64,000 nt of DNA from Oscarella lobularis (Eukaryota > Porifera > Homoscleromorpha > Homosclerophorida > Oscarellidae). A program made the position numbers and the translations under genes. Shown here piece by piece: positions 56,803-64,000 of this stretch. The notes beneath the pieces are model-generated. The model was given only the letters and a program-made list of their open reading frames with translations, made no database searches and was not told the DNA's origin. The stretch's first letter is position 1, and the number at the start of each line of letters is the position of its first letter. The stretch lies in contig NC_089175.1 in assembly GCF_947507565.1 (NCBI RefSeq), forward strand, positions 1,415,733 to 1,479,732, written 5' to 3'.

Positions 56803-56832
56803 CGAGAGATGAAGTCGAAGAGATTTGCGCGA

Positions 56833-56864
<32 letters not shown>

Positions 56865-57861
56865 ACGATACGTCGTCGCTGCTTCGTCGCAACGTCGCCA
56901 CTTCCATCGCGCGATAACGTCCCAGCATTTCCTCGCTGAAACTCTTTACCTGCATGCGTCGCGACTTGGGCGTCGTCGTTTCCTCTTCGACGAGCGGACT
57001 CAATACGGACTTGAGTCGCGGTCCGCCTCCAGACGGCGACAGAAGCTCTGGTTCGGACGACTCGATCGAGGGGGCGGGCGCCGACGAGTTTTCCTCACTT
57101 CGTAACAGGATTTGGTTCGATGATGACGCCTTTGTGACTGAGATCGAGTCAGCCGGCGAAGCCGTGTCTTTTTGACTGGACACGTCGACGAGTGGCAGTG
57201 GCGGTGGAGGCGGTGGAGGCGGTGGAGGCGGCGGTGGAGGCGGCGGTGGAGGCGGCGGCGCCGCCGGCGGTACTTCGGGTACGGGTGACATGATACCGGA
57301 ATCGGTTTCGTACGTGTCTCCGGCGCCGTTGCTTCGAAATCGCGTCGTTGCGAGAAGAAAATCGGTGTCGCTGAAACGACGTCGTTGTAGGAGCGACGGC
57401 GAAGCGATTCTCCTCTCGTCGACGTCATCGTCGTCGTCGATATCGACGCGTCGGCGACCGGAGACGACGCTATAGCGAACGCCTTCGACGACAGAGGACT
57501 GTCTCACGATAGGAGAACGCGTGACGTGTTCGCTCTCACCGGAAGAAAAGCGATATTGATTGGAGGCATCGTTAGCACCGGTTCGCGGCGACGACGATGA
57601 CGACGAAGACGTCGACGATCTCGTATCGGTGTTCGCCAGCGGCGCCGACGTCGAACGAATCGAACGAAGTCGTGGGCTGTCGCCCCCGCCGCCCGTCGCG
57701 GTTCGTAGGAGGGATAAGGACGATGTGGAACGAACGACGTGTGCGCGCGGTGGCGACGACGAGGTCGATTTTTCGGTCGTCAATCGGTTCGTTGCGGTCG
57801 TCGATGCCGGACGAAGGCGAAATGCGGCGACGAAGGACGTCTTTCGCGAGCCGGAATCCAT
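50534..57861 (-). CDS. ARHGEF17: Rho guanine nucleotide exchange factor ARHGEF17
   Basis: ARHGEF17 activates Rho GTPases through a DH domain. The first in-frame ATG on the minus strand is at 57859-57861 (MDSGSRKTSFVAAFRLRP); the open frame runs further to 58005. The first exon encodes about 650 residues of disordered, Ser-rich sequence with poly-Asp and a long poly-Pro run (57180-57270), ending near KAKEDMTGE. The DH domain begins at about 55170 (MRQHVLITLLQTEVSYVESL, then LRTLIR) and includes DLLIKPVQRIPRYVLLLKDM. A PH-like region follows, then APAFYKAIPLMKTRGGM. The C-terminal beta-propeller includes LWISATDGSLGQVWVVNV, MWLGTADGSYVNC, LLWIGSSAGVVLTMP, FHGHTGLVRFV and VVSGGDGFEDF. The stop is at 50534-50536. 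The order and wording match vertebrate ARHGEF17. Confidence 0.92.
55809..55824. repeat. 16-base G tract
   Basis: A run of 16 G on the plus strand (C on the coding strand) inside the ARHGEF17 intron after the long first exon. Confidence 0.9.
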
Positions 57862-58650
57862 TTCATGCTGCCGCGAGACGCGCGGGCGAGGAATGACGAC
57901 GCGGCGACGTCGCGGCTGCTTAGGCGGAAGGTTGACGCGCGAGAGAGGTGAGAGCGGCAAGTCAGAGTGGCTCGATGCGTGATCGGTGCGCACGTGATCT
58001 TCCAACGTGGGCGCTTACCTGATCGGTTTTCTAATCGGTTGACTGTGATTGGCTGGACGTCGAGTGAAGCCTATCAACACCTGGCCACTCTGCGAGGAGA
58101 ACTGCTGCGCGATGTTTTATCTGCGAGCCGCGCACACGGGGAGCTGTTGACAACGCGTCACTCCTAATACAAACAGAGCGTGCCGTAATAGTAGACTGTT
58201 GTGGGGGCGCTCGAAAGGCGAGATTTAGTGTTCGTGAGTCCGCGGCTAATTGAATCTCAGACAAACTTCCCGCCCATCGCTGATAATCGTCTGCCCAACG
58301 ACGTGTTTGACATTCCGTACCTATAAGATAGAGAGAGACCGCTTCGAATGCAGGCGCTTCACCATGAATAATGAATTATTCGAACGGATAGGTTCCAGGC
58401 TTTCTTTCATCGAGCACCCCGGGAGTCTGCAGATTCTAATTTTCGCGCCCAAGGGCGCGCTCCACCCACTCTGACGATTAATTAGAGAACTTTCTCCCAT
58501 AATACGCAATGTTGCTATACAGGTAAAATCTGCTCGTGCAAATAAATGCGCGAGAAGTGTCAAGAAAAACTTTCGGCTGCTCTGTGCATCTCGGCGGCGA
58601 AAGCCAACTTCCATGGTCTTCTGTTAGTTCTAAATAGTTCTAAATAACAA
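57862..58650. other. Spacer between ARHGEF17 and KLHL8
   Basis: The left part is the 5' flank of ARHGEF17, with an open frame to 58005 that lacks an ATG. The right part is the 3' flank of KLHL8. No further gene is recognised. Confidence 0.4.
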
Positions 58651-60663
58651 TTAGGAACAGGCCACGCCCGCTCCAGCTCGACAATTCAGCATGTCGGCGG
58701 CTGGTTCCCAAGCATTTTTATAAACGTCGAATATTTCGACCGATCCGAGATAAGTGTCGCCGTCGTGACCGCCGACGGCGGCGATCCAACAGCCACCGAA
58801 GTTCACGGCCCCTACGCCGCCGCGCGCGCTAGCCAAATTCGGAAGAGCGCTCCACACGCCTTCGCGAGGATCGAATGCCTCGCCGGAAGCAAGTGGCGAC
58901 GAATCGTCAAAACCGCCCACGGCAAAAATCCGACCTAAAAGAATTGAAAAATTAGGACTGACTTGTCGCGTGTGTTTTCCCAACCCCCGGCCCCACGGGT
59001 TTCACAGACCTCCTGCTGCAGTAACGCCCACACCGGCCCGCTTGACTAACATCTTCTTCGTCTCCATCCACGTGTCTATGTGGGGGTCGTAGCGCTCCAC
59101 GCTGTCGAGGCTCGCGTTACCGCTGTTGCCACCGACTGCGTAGAGACTACCGCCGAGTTCAGTCAAGCCGACGCCGCCGCGCGGACTTTGCATCGACGCC
59201 ACGGCCGTCCATTCGCGCGCGTACGGATTATATCGCTCGACAACGCTAAAGCATTCGGCGTCGTTTAGACCACCTTATGAGGAAAGAAGGGAGCCCCTTT
59301 AGAAATTAGGTCGCATTAGTGTATCTCTGGTAGAGCGGGAAGCTAAGCGAATGCATCTACGCACTAAATCAACTATGACAAACAAGGGCCTGCCACTAAG
59401 TGAGTGAGGGGGCCTAAAGAGGAAATCAAAACAAGGCTCCCTCGCATTACCGACAGCGTAGAGCGGACCACCCAGAGTTGCCACGGCGACGCCGCGACGT
59501 TTGGTCAGCATCGGCTCAATTTCCGTCCAACTTCCGGCTTTCTGGTCAAAGCACTCGACGGAGTTCAAATGATCGTTACCATCGTGACCGCCGACAGCGT
59601 ACACCTTGCCGTCCATGGAGATGACGCCAACGTGACGCCGACGATAACTGAGCGAGACAACCTCAGCCCATTGATTACGAAAGAAATCATACACTTCGAC
59701 GCTGTTGTAGGGCTCGCTTTTCTTACCGCGTCCACCGACAGCGTAAATGTTACCGACTGTGGATCGGCGCGGACGCAGACGCTCTTTCTTCTCTTCTGCC
59801 GTCATCTCTTCTGCAAAACGACAACTGGCACTCAGATGATAATTCTTTGCTTCGTCGATCAGATCGCGACACTCCAAATTCGCGCGAATCAACGGCTCAA
59901 TTTCGACGACTCGTATCAGATAGTCGACGGGCAGCTGCGGCAGACGAACGCGTGCAAGCAACGTCGCCAGGCCCGTCTTACGTCGCTCCGCGTCGTGTCG
60001 CACCCAACGCATGACGGCACGAAAAACGTCGATTTCCGAACTCGCATTCAAGTCGTCGCACCCGATCATCGTCGCAACGACGTCGACGTCGTCGTCGTAG
60101 GCGACGAAACCGTACTCCGCCACGACGGCGTCGAAATTCTCCCAAAAGTATCGATCGCACTCGCGAACGAGTCGATCGCACGCGAGCGAGCCGGCAAAGG
60201 TTCGCACGTCGAGACAATTCGACGCGTCCAAATGACTGGCGAGAAACGTCTCGCACGTGCGTTCCGCCGCGGTCACGTGCAGCAGCGCGGCGGCGCTCAG
60301 CAACGCCTGCGCGTTTTCCGCGTCGACGTCCAAGTGGCCCGTGTAGATGAAATCGACGATTCGGCGCAACGACGGCCCGTCGACGATTTCTTTGATTTCT
60401 ACGCGCGCTAGACGACTCTCGATCATGCCGCTCGTGAACATCGCTTCGAAGTAGGGACTGCGCGCGGCGAGAATGACGCGATGGGCGTAGATTTCTTCCT
60501 TTTTGTCGTCGCCGTCGCGTCCGACGACGATTACGACGTCGCACAGAGCGCGCGACGATCGTAGGCGATTGATTTCGACGAACGACACTTTGGCGTGATC
60601 TTCTTCGACAGCGAGAGACGCGTTTTCGTGCTCGTTCTGCTCGCCGTCGAGCAAAACGTCCAT
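58651..60663 (-). CDS. KLHL8: Kelch-like protein 8 (BTB-BACK-Kelch)
   Basis: KLHL proteins are substrate adaptors of cullin-3 ubiquitin ligases. ATG 60661-60663 on the minus strand starts MDVLLDGEQNEHENASLAVE. The BTB domain covers about residues 35-140 (ALCDVVIVVGRDG, HRVILAARSPYFEAMFTSGM, IVDFIYTGHLDVDAENAQALL). The BACK domain follows to about 280. Six Kelch repeats come next: NIYAVGGRGKKSEPYNSVEVYD, VYAVGGHDGNDHLNSVECFD, LYAVGG, LYAVGGNSGNASLDSVERYD, FAVGGFDDSSPLASGEAFD and AAVGGHDGDTYLGSVEIFD. The end RAGAGVACS fits KLHL8, with stop at 58651-58653. About four exons are seen, the first being 1.2 kb. Conserved ASARGGVG and NMLNCRAGAG-type blades support KLHL8 over KLHL20. Confidence 0.9.
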
Positions 60664-60702
60664 CGTTATACGAACGAGTCCCGGACGTCCTGTCGCCCGG
60701 AT
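60664..60702. promoter_or_regulatory. 39-bp gap between KLHL8 and NFXL1 start codons
   Basis: KLHL8 (minus) and NFXL1 (plus) start codons are separated by 39 bp. Both transcription start sites must lie here or overlap the partner's first exon. Confidence 0.6.
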
Positions 60703-63700
60703 ATGGCATCAAAACGGCTATATTCGGTCGGTGGACGAGGTCGCGGACGAGGCGGACTGTCGATAAACGAGAAAGAGACCTCTGCGAAGGACCGGGCTTC
60801 AGATGAGAGACTCGCACGAGCTGCGGCGATATCAGCGAAGGCTAAGCAGCTCGCAGAAGAGCAAGACTTCGATTCCAGCTCGGAAGGAGACGATTTGAAC
60901 GACGATGAAATCTCCAGCGTCACGCTAAAAGGATACACGACGGCTACAGAAGGTAAAAAACCCCAAATAGTCATAATTTAGTGTCTACTACAGTACATAG
61001 AATGTGCACTAAAGAGGTTCTGATGTACAGTGAAACCTCTTTAGTGGACGTTCTATGTGACACTAAATGGTATGGACCTGTCAATAGAACACCGTATTGA
61101 AGTTTTTCACTCTGTATGCAATCTGACCTTGTTAATTGGACGAAAGTGAATATGAATGCTTTGCATTTGTATTAGGCGATTTGGCTCGAACAAAGAGCCT
61201 TCTCAATGACTTGTGCCGAAGTGGCGCCATCGTTTGCCTCATCTGCATCTCGTCCGTCAAACGAGACAATCCGGTTCGAACGAGCGCTCGCGTGGCTAAT
61301 CGAAAACAACTCCTTGATTAAACGAATCAATCAGGTGTGGAATTGTTGCGGCTGTTTCACCGTTTTCCACTTGCAATGCATACAAAAGTGGGCGCGCGAC
61401 GGCGTCGCTCTCCGGCAACTGCACGGAACTGCGACCGAGGAAAAAACGGAACATTGGTTCTGGTAAGAGAAAAAACAGACGAAATCACATAAAAATCTCA
61501 CCTCACCCATAGTCCAAAGTGTCGTAAGGAATACGTCGCGTCTCAATGCCCAACCCAATATCTGTGCTTCTGCGGCAAAGAGGTAGTTAATAAATGCATG
61601 CGTTCGCGAAGATTACGAACCGCACGAGACACTTAGATTGATCCCAAATTCGATCCTTGGCTCGTTCCTCATTCTTGCGGTCAAACGTGCGGCCGGCTTC
61701 TCCAGCCGGAATGCGGTCACTCGTGCAGCATTCTCTGCCACCCGGGTACAGTCGAAATAGGCAATTAATCGATTAACCTCTAAAAATCCCTCCTACTGGG
61801 GAGCAGGTCCGTGTCCGCCCTGTCCGCTGACCGTTCGCGTTTCCTGCTGTTGCGGTCGCTCTGACTCCGCCGTGAGACGTTGCAGCGCTCCTTATTGGTC
61901 CTGTGGCAAGAGGTGCGAGAAGAAATTGCAATGCGATCGGCACGTCTGTCAAAAGCCCTGTCACGGCGGCGATTGTCCGCCCTGTTCGAAGACGAGTCAA
62001 CGCTCGTGCCGGTGCGGCAATGAGAGCGAGATTCGGCCGTGTGCGTCGCCTGATTGGCAATGTGGAAAAGTGACGAGTGCCAAAGTCGTCCAGGGGCTCA
62101 GGAATGACGCGCTCGTTTCTCCTAGGTTTGCGGTAAAGTCTATCCGTGTGGTCATCACAAGTGCGAAGAGGTCATAGCCCATTTGAACTTTGTGGGAAAT
62201 TTTAGCGACGGTTAATTTATTCAGGTATGCCACGCCGGTTCGTGTGGCTCCTGTCCGCGATCGGGAAATAGGCGCTGTCCCTGTGGGAAGACGAGTGAGT
62301 GAACCTGAGACATTCCTAGCGGGATTATGACGTTGTGTTTTGTTTCTTCAGAATCTGTGTTACCTTGTACTGAAGACGTTCCGTCTTGCGGAGATACCTG
62401 TGGAAAGGTAGGCAGTAAAGCAGACTAATATACGAAAGCCTGGCTCAAATTTTTTCACAATGTACTGATTTTTTTCGTAGCTTTTGTCGTGCGGCGTTCA
62501 TCGATGTATGCAGCTATGCCACACTGGGGACTGTGGTCTCGTACGACTGACCTTATGTCGTCTCGAGTGAATTTTGACGATAATCTTTTTGCAGTGCCGA
62601 CAGATGGTGAAGAAGGCGTGCTGCTGCGGACGAAAAGAAAAGACGGTCCAGTGCCATCAGGAATATTATTGCGAAACGAAGTGCGATCGAAAGAGAGACT
62701 GCGGTCGGCATCCGTGCAAAAGAAAAGTGAGCACAACACGCGAGCTCTCGCACGCATAAGACTCTTACCGCGCTTCGAACAAGTGTTGCGATGGAAATTG
62801 TTCCCCGTGCGAGCAACTTTGCCAGCGCCTATTGAACTGCAGAAATCACAAGTGCTCGTCCCGTTGCCACAGCGGTAAGCGCGCGCGCGCGCGCGTGCGA
62901 AACGTCGCCGCGGTCACCCTGCATTCGTTTTTCCCAGGCCAGTGCTATCCTTGCATCGAGACCGTCGACATTGCGTGCAACTGCGGCGCGACCGTCGTCA
63001 CGGTCCCGTGCGGTCGAGAGAAACGAACGCGACCGCCTCGATGTAAAGAACCGTGCAAGTAGGATCTGAAAATCAAGAAGAAGAAAGAAAGATCTATGCG
63101 CACTCTCTTTTAGAATTCCTCCCGACTGTCATCACTCTCAGAGGCAGGCACATGTGTGTCATTTCGGAAACTGTCCCCCGTGCACGCAAATTTGCTCAAA
63201 GCCGCTCGTCGGCTGTGAGCACGCTTGCCCATTCAAATGCCACACAGCCGTACGAAAATCTATCCAGGTATCTTATCTTATATCACACGTGCCAACCTCT
63301 CTGACTCTCTGTTTCTCGGTCAACAGACTAACAGGCCGGTCGGTCTTGCGCCGTGGAAGTCGTACACGGCGCCAACTCAGCCTAGTCTAGTTGAACTGCC
63401 GTGCGAACCGTGTCAAATTCCCCTTACACTGTAAGTGTAATAAGAGCCCGTTTACAGTAGAGACTTTGAAAATGGGCTACATACGTTTTCTTGCCTTCTC
63501 CTAGTCGATGTTTTGGTGGCCATCAAGTAAGGAGTGTCCCATCTTGCGCAAAAGATCATCAGTAGAATATTGTGCGTGTTTTTCAGACGCAATCGTTTCC
63601 CTGTAGCAAAGCGCGGCCGTTTTCCTGCGGCTGGCCCTGTGACCGTCCCTTGGCCTGCACAAACCACAAATGCGAATTGCCATGCCATCCGGTAAAAGAA

Positions 63701-64000
63701 AACAGAAAACAGAAAAACGTCTTTTTCGTAAAATTCAATCTCACCTAGGAGGAAAATCCCTGCGAGGTGTGCGAGAGACCGTGCAGCAGACCGCGACCTG
63801 CGGGATGTCGACACGAATGCTGGAGTGCCTGTCATCCAGGTATAGAGCCTAATCCACCAAGTGGGGGGTAGCGAGTGTGACGTTTACTGTGTGCGAAGGA
63901 GTCTGTGAACCCTGCAAGGCAATCATAAAATTTCAGTGTCATTGCCAGGTGACCACACTCCGAGTCAAATGCTAGTAAGAGAACAATTGCACAAAAAACG
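60703..64000 (+). CDS. NFXL1: NFX1-type zinc finger protein NFXL1 (partial, runs off the window)
   Basis: ATG 60703 starts [18 protein letters not shown]. An N-terminal helical part follows, then a RING-like finger: [20 protein letters not shown], then [12 protein letters not shown] and CPKCRKEYV. After that come NFX1-type fingers in series: [100 protein letters not shown] and [17 protein letters not shown]. Exon order and wording match NFXL1, a membrane-anchored RING and NFX1 protein whose human form ends in a transmembrane helix. The last exon here ends at [10 protein letters not shown] with a GTAAGA donor near 63974, so the coding sequence continues beyond 64000. Family function is not established in detail. 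Confidence 0.9.
60977..61067. repeat. Imperfect palindrome in an NFXL1 intron (transposon-end-like)
   Basis: The left arm TTTAGTGT with ACATAGAATGTGCACTAAAGAGGTT is mirrored on the right by AACCTCTTTAGTGGACGTTCTATGTGACACTAAA. The loop is about 10-14 bases. AACCTCTTTAGTGGAC resembles ends of pogo/Tigger-type DNA transposons. This is likely two inverted ends or a MITE. Confidence 0.55.

Noticed and set aside
56461-57105. 214-codon plus-strand frame with Arg and Val runs
   Set aside because: Antisense to the long first exon of ARHGEF17. The runs mirror the poly-Asp and poly-Pro codons.
59404-60411. 335-codon plus-strand open frame
   Set aside because: Antisense to the BTB, BACK and Kelch exons of KLHL8, which match a known family exactly. 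The antisense frame is a by-product of codon bias.
59978-60817. 279-codon minus-strand frame rich in Arg
   Set aside because: An alternative frame of the KLHL8 first exon that also crosses into NFXL1. Its Arg-rich composition is typical of a shifted GAC/GCG-rich exon.

Overview
The window is eukaryotic nuclear DNA from a compact animal genome. Genes are broken by many short GT-AG introns, mostly about 45-80 bp and often rich in TTAA microsatellite. Spacers are small, both strands are used, and the gene content is animal: sarcoglycan, PCM1, CDKL5, galactocerebrosidase, fibronectin type II domains, ASB and KLHL proteins. The best guess for the source is a compact-genome early-branching animal such as a homoscleromorph sponge (Oscarella-like). 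That is an inference from gene content and intron size, not something the sequence proves.

Layout. A plus-strand run opens the window: CDKL5-like kinase (799-3610), dispersed repeat copy A (about 4326-5290), RANGAP1 (5417-7941), a CAP-Gly coiled-coil protein (8067-9828) and a TIR-TIR-PDZ protein (about 10121-15040). The 3' part of the TIR-PDZ gene holds a three-exon cassette in three tandem copies. A head-to-head pair of coiled-coil, possibly intermediate-filament-like genes follows (15646-17030 minus, 17182-18441 plus). Next come DCUN1D4/5 (minus) and PDS5 (plus, to 27154), a delta/gamma-type sarcoglycan (minus) and PCM1 (plus, 29141-35893), an ASB ankyrin/SOCS-box gene, centrin (minus) and FAXDC2 (plus). 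A secreted protein with four FN2 domains (minus), PYM1 (minus) and GALC with an added C-terminal ricin-type lectin (plus) follow.

The stretch 45961-50533 is poor in genes. It holds a GC-rich block, an isolated arylsulfatase C-terminal exon, repeat copy B (about 48820-49700) and a 20-bp perfect palindrome. ARHGEF17 (minus, 50534-57861), KLHL8 (minus, 58651-60663) and a 3'-truncated NFXL1 (plus, from 60703) fill the rest.

Six divergent pairs share start-to-start gaps of 39, 44, 151, 156, 180 and 535 bp, so shared bidirectional promoters are the rule here. Several genes have centrosome, cilium or microtubule roles in other animals (CDKL5, CAP-Gly protein, PCM1, centrin), but nothing shows joint regulation. 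The most unusual locus is the TIR-TIR-PDZ gene with its amplified exon cassette. The next most unusual are the two-copy repeat with promoter-like and splice-donor-like ends, and the GALC-lectin fusion.
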